This document shows positions 22,377-31,975 of a DNA stretch of 49,417 nucleotides, one piece after another. The position numbers and the translations under genes are program-made. Positions within the stretch are counted from its first letter, which is position 1. The number at the start of each line of letters is the position of its first letter. The DNA comes from Oscillospiraceae bacterium (GTDB lineage Bacteria; Bacillota; Clostridia; Saccharofermentanales; Fastidiosipilaceae). The stretch is from positions 1-49,417 of the forward strand of contig JAQWFM010000009.1 of assembly GCA_028704415.1 (NCBI GenBank), read 5' to 3'. Below the pieces are notes generated by a model. The model was given only the letters and a program-made list of their open reading frames with translations. It did not search any database and was not told where the DNA came from.

Positions 22377-23207
22377 TTACTTCCCTCTGCGCTTCACAAT
22401 ATATTTACTGGAAGCTTTTTTACGGTTTCTGGTTTTCTTACCCAGTGTAGGCACACCCCAGGGGGTTACAGGGCCGGGCAGGCCAACCGGAGACTTACCT
22501 TCACCACCGCCGTGGGGGTGATCGTTAGGGTTCATAACCACACCGCGGACGGCGGGCCGGACGCCTCTGTGCCGGTTGCGGCCCGCCTTGCCCAGATCAA
22601 CATTTTCATGCTCTGAGTTGCTGACGGCGCCAACCGTAGCCCGGCAGCCTACCGGGATCATGCGCACTTCACCGGATGGCAGCCGGATCTGGGAATACGC
22701 CCCGTCTTTAGCCACCAGCTGAGCAATGGCGCCGGCGGTTCTGACCAGCTGGGCGCCTTTGCCAGGCTTCATCTCAATGTTATGGATTTCCGTGCCCACC
22801 GGAATATTGGCCAAAGGCAGCGCATTGCCGGCAATAATATCCGCGTCTGCTCCGCTGACCACCGTCTGGCCAACTTTCAGGCCATCCGGCGCCAGGATAT
22901 AGCGGCGTTCGCCGTCCTGATACTGCAGTAGGGCAATATGAGCGGTGCGGTTGGGGTCATATTCCAGTGCGACGACTTTGGCAGGTACGCCGTCTTTGTC
23001 GCGCTTCCAGTCGATCAGACGGATTTTGCGTTTGTTGCCGCCCCCAATATGGCGGACGGTAATTCTCCCGTAGCTGTTACGGCCACCGGTCTTACTCTTA
23101 CTGACGGTAAGGTTCTTTTCCGGCTTTTTATCGGTCAGCATCGAAAAATCAGCCACCGTCATATGCCGACGAGAGGGAGATGTTGGATTAAAGCTCTTGA
23201 CTGGCAT
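22377..23207 (-). CDS. rplB: 50S ribosomal protein L2
   Basis: [66 protein letters not shown]. Confidence 0.98.
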   Translation of the reverse strand: MPVKSFNPTSPSRRHMTVADFSMLTDKKPEKNLTVSKSKTGGRNSYGRITVRHIGGGNKRKIRLIDWKRDKDGVPAKVVALEYDPNRTAHIALLQYQDGERRYILAPDGLKVGQTVVSGADADIIAGNALPLANIPVGTEIHNIEMKPGKGAQLVRTAGAIAQLVAKDGAYSQIRLPSGEVRMIPVGCRATVGAVSNSEHENVDLGKAGRNRHRGVRPAVRGVVMNPNDHPHGGGEGKSPVGLPGPVTPWGVPTLGKKTRNRKKASSKYIVKRRGK

Positions 23208-23236
23208 CTTTTTTGCTCCTTATCTTACGTGACCGA

Positions 23237-23593
23237 TTACTGGCCAATTCCAAATTCTTCAATAGCTGTCTTGTACTTGCGATCACTTTGAACCTTTTTA
23301 CCGCCGGTGGTCAGGTAAGACGCGGCCGCAGGATTTTGATCAATGGTTACGATCGCTTTCTTCCAGCTGGGACGGCGGCCTTCCTGGCGGGAACGCAGGC
23401 GTTTATTTTTCCCCAGGCGATTCTGCGTATTTACAGCCGTTACTTTCACGCCAAAAAGCTGCTCGCAGGCCTGACGGATCTCAGGTTTGGTCGCGCCCTT
23501 AGCCACGACAAATGTATAACGGCCCAGCGCGGCTTCCGCCGAGCTGCGCTCGGTGATCAGCGGCTTCAGGATGATATCGTGCGCGGACTTCAT
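23237..23593 (-). CDS. rplW: 50S ribosomal protein L23
   Basis: [53 protein letters not shown]. Confidence 0.97.
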   Translation of the reverse strand: MKSAHDIILKPLITERSSAEAALGRYTFVVAKGATKPEIRQACEQLFGVKVTAVNTQNRLGKNKRLRSRQEGRRPSWKKAIVTIDQNPAAASYLTTGGKKVQSDRKYKTAIEEFGIGQ

Positions 23594-24219
23594 GACGCGT
23601 ACACCTCCTCGATCTGTTCAACTGCGGCTTTGGTCACCACAAACTTGTCATATTTCAATACATTCAGCACATTCAGTGTATTCACCCGGGTGGTCTGGAC
23701 ATTCAGCAGATTGCGGGCGGACCGTTCCACATTGGGGTTGCTCTCCTCCGTAACCACCAGGGCCTTGGCCGCGTCAATCTTCAGGTTTTTCAGGACCGCC
23801 ACAAACTTTTTGGTTTTAATTTCATCCAGCTCCAGTTTATCCAGCACAATCACATTGCCTTCCAGCAGCTTTTGCGACAGGGCTGATTTCAAAGCCAGCC
23901 GTCTGAGCTTTTTGGGGACGGCCTGGCGGTAACTGCGCGGAACCGGTCCAAAGATAATGCCGCCGCCGACCCACTGCGCGGCGCGAATCGAGCCCTGACG
24001 GGCGCGGCCGGTGCCTTTTTGGCGGTACGGTTTACGACCGCCGCCGCGGACTTCGCTGCGGCCTTTAGTTTTACTAGTGCCCTGACGCAGATTTGCCAAC
24101 TGGCTCTTGACCACCTGGTGCATCACGGCTTCATTGGGTTCGATACCAAATACGGCGTCGGAAAGCTCGATCTGACCGTTTACGGTACCGTCCATATTGT
24201 AGACATCAATCTTAGCCAT
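23590..24219 (-). CDS. rplD: 50S ribosomal protein L4
   Basis: [43 protein letters not shown]. Confidence 0.98.
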   Translation of the reverse strand: MAKIDVYNMDGTVNGQIELSDAVFGIEPNEAVMHQVVKSQLANLRQGTSKTKGRSEVRGGGRKPYRQKGTGRARQGSIRAAQWVGGGIIFGPVPRSYRQAVPKKLRRLALKSALSQKLLEGNVIVLDKLELDEIKTKKFVAVLKNLKIDAAKALVVTEESNPNVERSARNLLNVQTTRVNTLNVLNVLKYDKFVVTKAAVEQIEEVYAS

Positions 24220-24244
24220 TATTACTGCTCCTCTCCTCTACGCC

Positions 24245-24886
24245 TTAAGCCTGCGCGTGCTTCACGCTGGGGGTAATCTCCAGGAAAGCACCCTTGATTC
24301 CGGGGCAGGCGCCGCGGACAGCCAGGATATTGCGTTCGCCGTCTACCATGACGACGTCCAGATTTTGAACGGTTACGCGCGCGCTGCCCAGATGACCAGG
24401 CATCTTTTTACCCGGCAAAACCCGGCTGGGGGTAGCAGACGTCCCCAGGGAGCCGACTCTTCTGTGATATTTAGAACCGTGAGCCTCTTTACCGCCTTTT
24501 TGGTTATGGCGCTTGATGTTGCCGGCAAAGCCTTTGCCTTTTGAGGTCCCAACCACATCAATGTGATCGCCCACCGCCAGCATGTCTGACACTTTGATCT
24601 CCTGGCCCAGACTAAAGTCATCCGCGTTTTCCGTATGGAACTCGCGAATTACCGCTTTGGGATCAACTCCGGCGGTCTTAAACTGACCGGCATCCGGCTT
24701 ATTCACTGTGTTGGGGCGCTTGTCCGCAAAGGCGACACGGACCGCGGTATAGCCGTCACTGTCAGCCGTCTTTTTTTGGATCACATAGACCGGACCGCAT
24801 TCGATGACAGTTACCGGGATCGCGCTGCCGTTTTCATCAAACAGCTGCGTCATACCGACTTTTCTGCCCAGCATGAACTTACTCAT
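24245..24886 (-). CDS. rplC: 50S ribosomal protein L3
   Basis: [56 protein letters not shown]. Confidence 0.98.
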   Translation of the reverse strand: MSKFMLGRKVGMTQLFDENGSAIPVTVIECGPVYVIQKKTADSDGYTAVRVAFADKRPNTVNKPDAGQFKTAGVDPKAVIREFHTENADDFSLGQEIKVSDMLAVGDHIDVVGTSKGKGFAGNIKRHNQKGGKEAHGSKYHRRVGSLGTSATPSRVLPGKKMPGHLGSARVTVQNLDVVMVDGERNILAVRGACPGIKGAFLEITPSVKHAQA

Positions 24887-24909
24887 TTATCGTTCCTCCT
24901 GTTCGGGTC

Positions 24910-24997
24910 GGCTGTCAATATCGGTTGCAGCCTGCCCTGGTTATTGGTTCGCTTTTTAAGGCGGCGAACTTGACCTCGCGGTCTATTGCAAGACCGC
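24910..24997 (-). other. structured rpsJ-rplC intergenic region (three stem-loops)
   Basis: minus strand GCGGTCT-TGCAAT-AGACCGC (24978-24997), GTTCGC..GCGAAC (24947-24969), GGCTG..CAGCC (24910-24932). Confidence 0.5.
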
Positions 24998-25007
24998 ATC
25001 CCAAACC

Positions 25008-25319
25008 TTACAGTTTGATCTCAATGTTGACACCGGCTGGCATATCCAGCTTCATCAGTGCTTCAACCGTCTTTTGGTTAGGCGCCAGAATATCAATCAG
25101 ACGCTTATGGGTCCTGGATTCAAACTGCTCACGTGCGTCTTTGTGCTTGTGCGGCGAACGCAGAATCGTGATAATCTCTTTTTCTGTGGGCAGCGGAATC
25201 GGACCTGACACGCTGGCGCCCGTGCGCTTGGCCGTTTCAACAATCCGCGCCGCGCTCTGGTCCAAAACCTCATGGTCGTAGGACTTTAGTCTGATTCTGA
25301 TCTTCTGATTAGTGGCCAT
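25008..25319 (-). CDS. rpsJ: 30S ribosomal protein S10
   Basis: [67 protein letters not shown]. Confidence 0.98.
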   Translation of the reverse strand: MATNQKIRIRLKSYDHEVLDQSAARIVETAKRTGASVSGPIPLPTEKEIITILRSPHKHKDAREQFESRTHKRLIDILAPNQKTVEALMKLDMPAGVNIEIKL

Positions 25320-25577
25320 TGGTAATCCTCCTGTTATGCTGCTTGACAGTTACAACCGTTCCGGGCGTATCTTTGTTCCCCATCATAAAGCCCAGTCAGT
25401 TATCACACGGGTGAAAGCTGTACTGGGCAGAATTAAAGTCAAAGCTCAATTCCTGCTCGGTTAACTGCCCGTCCGGCTTCAAGGAGCCGGGCTTCTCAAT
25501 CTCAGTTACCCGCCGTGGCTGGAGCAGCCAACCCACTGCGGCAATCTGAAATGTCATCGCTTGCGCAAACTCGCGCA
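25320..25577 (-). promoter_or_regulatory. long structured 5' leader of the S10 operon (candidate r-protein autoregulatory element)
   Basis: ~255 nt between promoter and rpsJ; hairpins at 25390-25428 (CCCAGT-A-CAG..CTG-ACTGGG enclosing TCAC/GTGA), 25459-25510 (GGTAACTG..CAGTTAACC enclosing CCGGCT/AGCCGG) and 25516-25530 (TGGCTG-CTC-CAGCCA). Confidence 0.55.
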
Positions 25578-25583
25578 ACAAAA

Positions 25584-25613
25584 ATTATACTCGCAGCCCC
25601 CGGGCAATGGCAA
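25584..25613 (-). promoter_or_regulatory. sigma-70-type promoter of the S10-spc-alpha supercluster
   Basis: minus strand TTGCCA (25608-25613) - 18 nt - TATAAT (25584-25589). Confidence 0.75.
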
Positions 25614-25763
25614 GCCAGGTTGATTTTTTCTTGGCCAAAGATTATCGGCATACGGCTTGCTTGATTGCGGCACATTGCATAAATATATCTATCAATATTA
25701 TCCTATAAGGTCATGGACAGCTAACTGAAGGAAAAACTGGCCTCGCCGCGCCCCGGCCGGGGG

Positions 25764-26819
25764 TCAATCGCCGGCCGCGGCGGCCGTAGTGCTGGCCGCC
25801 GCCGTCTCCGACGTTTGCGCAGCTGAGGCAGCCGGAGTGCTTTCACCGGCTAAAGAGAGCGGAAACTCCGTCAGAGATTTAAACACATAGCCTTTGGACT
25901 CAGCATAATCAACCAGATCTGGTAAGATCTGAATATTGGTGGCGGAGACAGCATGCAGTAATAACACCGCGCCGGGATGCAGATTAGCCTCAATGGTCTG
26001 CAGCGCTTCAGTCGGATCCGGCTGGTCATCTACTTCCCAATCACGGTAAGCAAAGCTCCAGAAAACTGTTTTATACCCCATATCATCATAGATTTGCAGG
26101 ACCCGGTCACTGTAAGCGCCCTGCCCCGGTCTGATGTAGCGCGGCATATCCTGCCCGGTCACGGCTTTAAACGCCGCGGCCTGATCTTCCACATCCGCTA
26201 TCATCGCCTGGATTCCGTCATCTGCCAGTGTCGTGGCCGGATTAAGGTGATTATAGGTGTGGTTGGCCACAAAATGGCCGTCCGCCAGCATCCGCTCTAC
26301 CAGGTCCGGGCTGCTGTTCAAATAGGCGTTCGTTATAAAGAAGTTGATGGTGATGCCCTTTTCCTGAGCCTCATCCAGCAGTTTGACCGTATTATCCCGG
26401 TTATATTCATAACCGCAGTCCATGGTCAGGTAAAGGGTCTTTTCCGTGGGGTTGCTTTCCTGCCAAATCACCTTATGACGGTCTACCAGGGTCTGAATAT
26501 CCGCGCTGACTGTGGCCGGCTGCTCACTGTCTGCTTCAGCCGGACTGTACCACCAGCTTAACGCACTGTTGTCATAATCCAGATACCGTGATTCATCAAA
26601 AGAAGCCGGGTCAATGGCCGGCGTAGGGGTGGGGGGTACCGGGGTGGGAGACGGCGAAGGCGTTGGGGTAGCGGCTGCAGTCTGGCTAGTACTGGTGAGA
26701 GCCGGGGTTGTTTCCTCCGGCCTGGTTTCTGTCTGGCAGGCTGGCAAAAGCAACAGGGCCGCAGCCAGCAGACTGGCGGTCAGCTGCTTTTGCATTTTTC
26801 CCGGATCCAGTTTTAACAT
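25764..26819 (-). CDS. polysaccharide deacetylase family lipoprotein (PdaA-like)
   Basis: signal with lipobox LLPAC, Pro/Thr/Ser linker, NodB motifs LTMDCGYEYN and HTYNHLN, RPGQGAYSDR. Confidence 0.85.
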   Translation of the reverse strand: MLKLDPGKMQKQLTASLLAAALLLLPACQTETRPEETTPALTSTSQTAAATPTPSPSPTPVPPTPTPAIDPASFDESRYLDYDNSALSWWYSPAEADSEQPATVSADIQTLVDRHKVIWQESNPTEKTLYLTMDCGYEYNRDNTVKLLDEAQEKGITINFFITNAYLNSSPDLVERMLADGHFVANHTYNHLNPATTLADDGIQAMIADVEDQAAAFKAVTGQDMPRYIRPGQGAYSDRVLQIYDDMGYKTVFWSFAYRDWEVDDQPDPTEALQTIEANLHPGAVLLLHAVSATNIQILPDLVDYAESKGYVFKSLTEFPLSLAGESTPAASAAQTSETAAASTTAAAAGD

Positions 26820-26864
26820 ATGTATATACCTCCTGATAGCTTAACAAAGCGTCTTCTTCAGACG

Positions 26865-27779
26865 TTAATCACTCAGTCTGGCAGCCAAAGCCGTGAGCTC
26901 CTGGGGCGAAAACTGATAATGGCGATGGCAAAAGTGGCAGATCAATTCCGCGCCCTGGGCCTGTTGGGCCAGGTCATTTAGTTCCGCTGCGCCCAGCGAC
27001 AGCAGGTTTTGCGTCATCCGGCCCCGGCTGCAGTTGCAGCGGTAAGCCAGGCGGCGGCTTTGCAGATACCGGATATCCGGATCTCCCATAAATAAATCCA
27101 GCAGCTGGGCTGGCGTAAAGCCTTCTTCCAGCCAATAGGTGATATCCGGGTAGCCCTGCGCGCGGGCCGCTACATAAGCCGCTTCCTGATCATTGGCCCC
27201 CGGCATCAGCTGGACCAGGATGCCGCCGGCCTGCCGGATCCCGCCGTGATCCAGCGTCACCCCGACGCCAACCACGCTTTCGACTTGTTCTGACCGAAGC
27301 AGATAATTAGCTAATTCATCGCCAATCCCGCCATTCAGGAGTTCAACGGTGCCGGTATAGGGATGGCCTAAACCAAGGTCGCGGATAACCTTTAAGTTAC
27401 CCCGGCCGACTGCCGCCTTGAGATCTGCCTGGTGCCGGTCATTCTGCAGGCTGGGCACATGAGGATTGACAATATCGCCGCGGACAGTCCCGTCTGCTTC
27501 GGCTACGACCGTCATCCCGCCCAGCGCCCCGTCGCCGGTCAGTTGCATGCTCATGCGGTCGCCCTGGCTCTTCAAATCTGATCCCAGCAAAGCCGCGCCG
27601 GTTAAAAAACGGCCCAGGAGCATGGCGGAGAGCGGCGACAGATCATGAATGCGGAGAGCCTCCTGAGTCAGGGCAGTGCTGCGGCAGGCAACCAGACGGA
27701 CATGGCCGTTAAGCGCGGTCGCAATGACCAGGTGATCACCCGGATCGGCAAATTCTGCTGCATTAAATGGTAGGGCCAT
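26865..27779 (-). CDS. hslO: redox-regulated Hsp33 family chaperonin
   Basis: C-terminal CNC...CHFC zinc cysteines; GRFLTGAALLGSDLK, GQ-like substrate domain. Confidence 0.93.
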   Translation of the reverse strand: MALPFNAAEFADPGDHLVIATALNGHVRLVACRSTALTQEALRIHDLSPLSAMLLGRFLTGAALLGSDLKSQGDRMSMQLTGDGALGGMTVVAEADGTVRGDIVNPHVPSLQNDRHQADLKAAVGRGNLKVIRDLGLGHPYTGTVELLNGGIGDELANYLLRSEQVESVVGVGVTLDHGGIRQAGGILVQLMPGANDQEAAYVAARAQGYPDITYWLEEGFTPAQLLDLFMGDPDIRYLQSRRLAYRCNCSRGRMTQNLLSLGAAELNDLAQQAQGAELICHFCHRHYQFSPQELTALAARLSD

Positions 27780-27944
27780 GCTAATCTCTTCCTTATATGT
27801 CGTTGGTCTGATTATGTCTGTATGGCTGACAAACTAACCGACCTGGCCGTCTTGCCCCAGGCCACAGCCCCGCGGCGCGCCGGCTATGGCAGCCCCCGGC
27901 CAGGCGACCTCAAACCGCCTGAGCCAGCCAGTAGTTCAGGCCCC

Positions 27945-28889
27945 TCAGTCAGCGGGCGACCGAACCGCGGTCAGCAGGCGTCTTGTAAACACCGGCGGCG
28001 GGGCCGCGGCGCCGGATAGCGCCTGTCGTGGCAGGCGTTCCGCGCCGCTATGCGTGAGCGTATAACAGCTGGCAAGTTTAAGCCCGGCTTGCGTCAGTGC
28101 AGCCTGCAGCTCAGCCCAGGACCAGCAGCGTTCGGTAACCGTCACGTCAAAACGCTGCCAGGCGTCCGCGCGGCCTGACGGCACAAAACCGGTTATCTCC
28201 GCCGTGTTAAGCGCCTGGGCTTCATCATAGTCCGTCTGCCAGAAGACGGCGTACTGCTCCGTGATATCAAAGGACGGTTGCCGACTTAACGATCTGAAGT
28301 GCTCTAATCCTACCACATCAAAGAAGAATTGCCCACCCGGAATCAGCAAGCGGGCGGCGCTTTGAAATAAGCCCAGCAAGTCCCGGCGGGTCAGCAAATG
28401 ATTGACCGTATCAAGCAGGCAGCAGACCACGCCGGCTTTAAAGCTGCCCGTATCTGCCCGGCTGATATCCTGTAATGCCAAGGTAAATGCCGGGGCCGGG
28501 GCCACGCCCGGGCGCGTGGCCCGATCCTCCGGGAAGGAAGGCGCCGCGGCCGTTTGCGTCGCCGGCGCATAGCCTGCGGCTTCCAGGCGCTGCCACGCTT
28601 CATTCAGCATCCCGGGCGAGCGGTCGATGCCTAAGACCGAAAACCCTTTCTTCAGGAAGGCCAGCAGCAGGCTGCCCGTGCCGCAGCCCAGATCCGCCAT
28701 CCGGCGGCAGGGCAGCCGGCCGGCCTGAGTCTGCTGGTCTATCACGGACAGGATCTGTCTCATCAGCTCCGCGCCCGCCGTTGCCTGCTGCTGATAGCGG
28801 TCATAGATGAAAGCCAGCTCATCGTAAGCCTCGTCCTGCCGCTCATAAGCTTCCTGCCAGGCCGGACTTGCTTTAGCCTTCGCGGTCAT
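27945..28889 (-). CDS. class I SAM-dependent methyltransferase
   Basis: ADLGCGTGSLLLAFLKKGFSVLGIDRSPGML; start placed at 28889 (MTAKAKASP), overlapping the S41 peptidase end. Confidence 0.83.
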   Translation of the reverse strand: MTAKAKASPAWQEAYERQDEAYDELAFIYDRYQQQATAGAELMRQILSVIDQQTQAGRLPCRRMADLGCGTGSLLLAFLKKGFSVLGIDRSPGMLNEAWQRLEAAGYAPATQTAAAPSFPEDRATRPGVAPAPAFTLALQDISRADTGSFKAGVVCCLLDTVNHLLTRRDLLGLFQSAARLLIPGGQFFFDVVGLEHFRSLSRQPSFDITEQYAVFWQTDYDEAQALNTAEITGFVPSGRADAWQRFDVTVTERCWSWAELQAALTQAGLKLASCYTLTHSGAERLPRQALSGAAAPPPVFTRRLLTAVRSPAD

Positions 28890-28893
28890 CTGT

Positions 28894-30321
28894 TCAGCCA
28901 GCCGTCTGACTGTCTGTGCCGGCCGCATCCTGCAGCTGCAGCGCCTCAATAGCCTGCTGCAACTGGCTGTCCTCAGCTTCCGGCAGCTGGCTTAAAGGCA
29001 GCTGACTGGCTTCATCAGACAAAGAAACCGGATAATCAGGCGTCAGGCCGGTGCCTTCAATCTCTTCACCGCCCGGTAAAACATATCGGAAGATGGTGAC
29101 ATTGACCGCCGATCCGTCGGACAGCTGGATGGTGGTCGTTCCGGAACCCTTGCCATAGCTTTGCTCCCCTACCAGTACGGCTTTGTTCCAGTCCCGCAGG
29201 CAGCCGGAAAAGAGTTCCGAGGCACTGGCCGTGTTGCTGTTCATCAGGATGGCATAATGCAGGTCTTCTGAAACCCCCATACTGGCGTCCGAGGTCCACT
29301 CCTGGGTGTAGGCCTGGCCATCACTGCGGCCGTTGATCCGGGCTACCTCACCTTCAGGCAGCAGATAGTCCAGGCAGTCAATGACCGCCTGCGCGTCCCC
29401 CCCCAGATTATTGCGCAGATCAATCACCATTTCTGTGGCGCCGTCTTCGGTCAGGGAGTCTACCCCGGCTTTAAACTGGTCAAACAAATTCGCGGTAAAG
29501 CTGCTGATCTTAAGATAGCCGGTATCTTCATCCAGCATACGGTAGCTTACCACCTCTGTGGTTATATCCTGGCGGGTCATGGTAATGGTCAGATATTCTT
29601 CCGTCGAAGGGCGGTAAAATTTGACCGTGACGTCGGTGCCAGCCTCACCTTTTATTTTATTCGCCAGTTCAGAGGCTGAATCCAGATCCTCCACGGATTC
29701 CCCATCGACTTCGACCGGGATGTCCCCGGCCATGACGCCCGCTTCATAAGCCGGTCCGCCCTCCTGCACTTCAATAACCTCAAGGGTCCCGTCACTGTCC
29801 GGGCTGACCGTGGCGCCAATGCCGCTGTACTGGCCGGATATGCTCTCTTTCATCGCCTGGTAATCATCCGCGCTCAAATAGTAGGTATAAGGATCCCCCA
29901 GGGAATCCGGCAAGCCTTGATTAATTGCGGCCAGGATTTCCTGATCAGATAGCTCCCGGTAAAAATTGTCTTTGATCAGCTGAATTTCCGTGGCTAGTTT
30001 TTGCGCCTCAGCCTGCGTATCGGCATCTGTGTCCGCCACCCCAATGCTCAGGCCACTGCTGTTCTGCGCAACCGAATTGCCGAAGGGTAAGACGTTATTG
30101 ATGAGCAAAACATAAAATAAACCGGCCGAAGCAGTAAAAGTAATTAAAGCCGTCAGCAGCACCGGAAATAACAAATGGTGGTGCCCGCGGTCGGCGGCTT
30201 TCTTAGCCCGCCGGGGTTCCGGTGCGCCGGTCGGCAGGCTGTTGCCGGGCTGCGGCCAGGTCTTTAAAGGCTCCTGCTCTGACTTAGCCGGCTGACTGTC
30301 ATTCTGCTCAATCTGATACAT
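28894..30321 (-). CDS. S41 family C-terminal processing peptidase with PDZ domain
   Basis: TM segment, PDZ, MNSNTASASELFSGCLRDWNKAVLVGEQSYGKGSGTT catalytic region. Confidence 0.92.
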   Translation of the reverse strand: MYQIEQNDSQPAKSEQEPLKTWPQPGNSLPTGAPEPRRAKKAADRGHHHLLFPVLLTALITFTASAGLFYVLLINNVLPFGNSVAQNSSGLSIGVADTDADTQAEAQKLATEIQLIKDNFYRELSDQEILAAINQGLPDSLGDPYTYYLSADDYQAMKESISGQYSGIGATVSPDSDGTLEVIEVQEGGPAYEAGVMAGDIPVEVDGESVEDLDSASELANKIKGEAGTDVTVKFYRPSTEEYLTITMTRQDITTEVVSYRMLDEDTGYLKISSFTANLFDQFKAGVDSLTEDGATEMVIDLRNNLGGDAQAVIDCLDYLLPEGEVARINGRSDGQAYTQEWTSDASMGVSEDLHYAILMNSNTASASELFSGCLRDWNKAVLVGEQSYGKGSGTTTIQLSDGSAVNVTIFRYVLPGGEEIEGTGLTPDYPVSLSDEASQLPLSQLPEAEDSQLQQAIEALQLQDAAGTDSQTAG

Positions 30322-30426
30322 GGCTTTTCCCTGTCTTCCTACCTAAACTTAAGGCCGGAGTACACCGGCCGGCTTAAATTACTGACAGCATCACTATAAC
30401 AGAATCAGGCCGCCAGCGTTGCGTGC

Positions 30427-30467
30427 TTAAGTAAAAATCAGCCGTTCAGCGGCTGATTTTTACTTAA
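30427..30467 (-). terminator. intrinsic terminator downstream of M23 peptidase gene
   Basis: 18-bp perfect arms TTAAGTAAAAATCAGCCG / CGGCTGATTTTTACTTAA, 5-nt loop, U-rich distal arm. Confidence 0.85.
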
Positions 30468-31942
30468 TTGATGTAATTCATCGGATTCACGGTTGACCCG
30501 TTAATACTCACTTCCAGGTGGCAGTGAGCTCCGGTTGAGGCGCCGGTACTGCCTACATCCCCCAGATAATCGCCCTGGCTGACCAGCTGACCGGCACTGA
30601 CGGCCACATATTTCATATGAGCGTAAGTTGTTGTCATACCGTTAGCGTGCTGAATGACCACATAATTACCATAGCCAGACTTGCTGCTGGTATAGTTTTG
30701 ATTGGGATACGGCATGGACGCGGTTATAACCGTACCGCTTAAAACCGCCCGGATGGGCGTACCAAAAGCAGCGGCAAAGTCTGTGCCATAATGGAAGGAT
30801 TCAACCGCGCCGGTGATGGGGTGTACCCTGGAGCCGTATTGGGAGGTAATGGTATAGCCGCTGGCAATCGGGGTGATCATTGATTCTGATCCGCTGACCA
30901 CCGCAGAAGCGGGCGCGGCTGTCGGGGCAGCCTGTGTCGCGGCCGCGGTGGTCTCAGCCACGTCTGAGGCCGCGGCGGCGGTAGCCGCGGCAGTTTCCTG
31001 AACCGCCTGGGCTGTCTGGCCCTCCTGAGCCTGCTGGGCCTCCTGCTGGCTTGCGGCCGCGGCTGCTGCCGCGGCCGCCTCAGCCTCCTGGGCTGCCAGC
31101 GCGGCGCTCTGGCTTTGTGCCGCCTCCGCTGCCTCCGCCGCGGCCTGAGCCAGGCTGGATTGCCGGATAGACTCCTCCTGCTCCGACGCTACCTGAGCGT
31201 AATAAGTATCAAGCGAAGCCTGCACATTACTCTGTTCGGTCAGGACATCGTCATAAGCGCTGGACCGATTCAGCAGCGCACCTTCCACACTTTCCAGATC
31301 CGTCTGGGTAACCGCCACATTGTTATTGATCTGTTCCAGCATGGTTTCAGCATGTTCATAATAAGCCTGTGCTTCCGTGGCTGCGTCCTGGGCGTTCTGC
31401 CGGCTTAGTTCCGCGGTCTCCGCCGCGGCCTGCAAGGCTTCCAGCGCTTCATTATCCTCAGAGGCGATGTACTCCATCAGCCGCATATTGGTAAAAAAGC
31501 CGGATAAACCGTCTGACTCAAGCAAAATCTGCAGGGTTGAGGTTTGACGGTAGGGAAAGAGCGCGACAATGCGGTCTTCATATTCCGCTTGCTTGGCATT
31601 AACCTCCTCCACCGCAGCCTGATAGGCACTCAAAGCGTCCGCTAAAGCGGTCCGGGCCACCTCAAGTTCCTGCATAAAGCTTTCATATTCAGCCTCTGAG
31701 GCCAGTTGCTGTTGTTTCAGCTCTTCAAGCCTGGCGCTGATGCTGTTGTTTTGGGCCTGATAGGCCGCAATCTCTTCATTCAGGCTGGCCAGGGCGGCAG
31801 CGTTATCTGACTGCTGTTGCAGCAGCTGCTCTTCATAAGCCGCGTCTGCCGCCTCAACCGGGGTCTGCTGCACCCCCAGCGTTACAGCCAGTATGCCGCC
31901 TGCTATCAAGCCACTCAGCAAGGGTTTCAGATGACGTTTCAT
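30464..31942 (-). CDS. coiled-coil murein hydrolase activator / M23 peptidase (PcsB/EnvC-like)
   Basis: signal peptide, long coiled coil, Ala/Gln-rich linker, C-terminal M23: HYGTDFAAAFGTPIRA, GNYVVIQHANGMTTTYAHM, GSTGASTGAHCHLEV. Confidence 0.9.
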   Translation of the reverse strand: MKRHLKPLLSGLIAGGILAVTLGVQQTPVEAADAAYEEQLLQQQSDNAAALASLNEEIAAYQAQNNSISARLEELKQQQLASEAEYESFMQELEVARTALADALSAYQAAVEEVNAKQAEYEDRIVALFPYRQTSTLQILLESDGLSGFFTNMRLMEYIASEDNEALEALQAAAETAELSRQNAQDAATEAQAYYEHAETMLEQINNNVAVTQTDLESVEGALLNRSSAYDDVLTEQSNVQASLDTYYAQVASEQEESIRQSSLAQAAAEAAEAAQSQSAALAAQEAEAAAAAAAAASQQEAQQAQEGQTAQAVQETAAATAAAASDVAETTAAATQAAPTAAPASAVVSGSESMITPIASGYTITSQYGSRVHPITGAVESFHYGTDFAAAFGTPIRAVLSGTVITASMPYPNQNYTSSKSGYGNYVVIQHANGMTTTYAHMKYVAVSAGQLVSQGDYLGDVGSTGASTGAHCHLEVSINGSTVNPMNYIN

Positions 31943-31975
31943 GTCTGCTTTTATCCTGCCTTTCCAAGCCCTAAG

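Noticed and set aside
23213-23932. 239-aa plus-strand ORF opposite rplW/rplD
   Set aside because: Antisense shadow ORF with low-complexity Ser/Leu/Arg composition.
25396-25581. 61-aa minus-strand ORF in the rpsJ leader as a leader peptide
   Set aside because: Its ATG overlaps the predicted -10/+1 region, so it would not be on the transcript; the leader is better explained by RNA structure.
25977-26561. 194-aa plus-strand ORF opposite the deacetylase
   Set aside because: Antisense shadow ORF with no recognisable motif.
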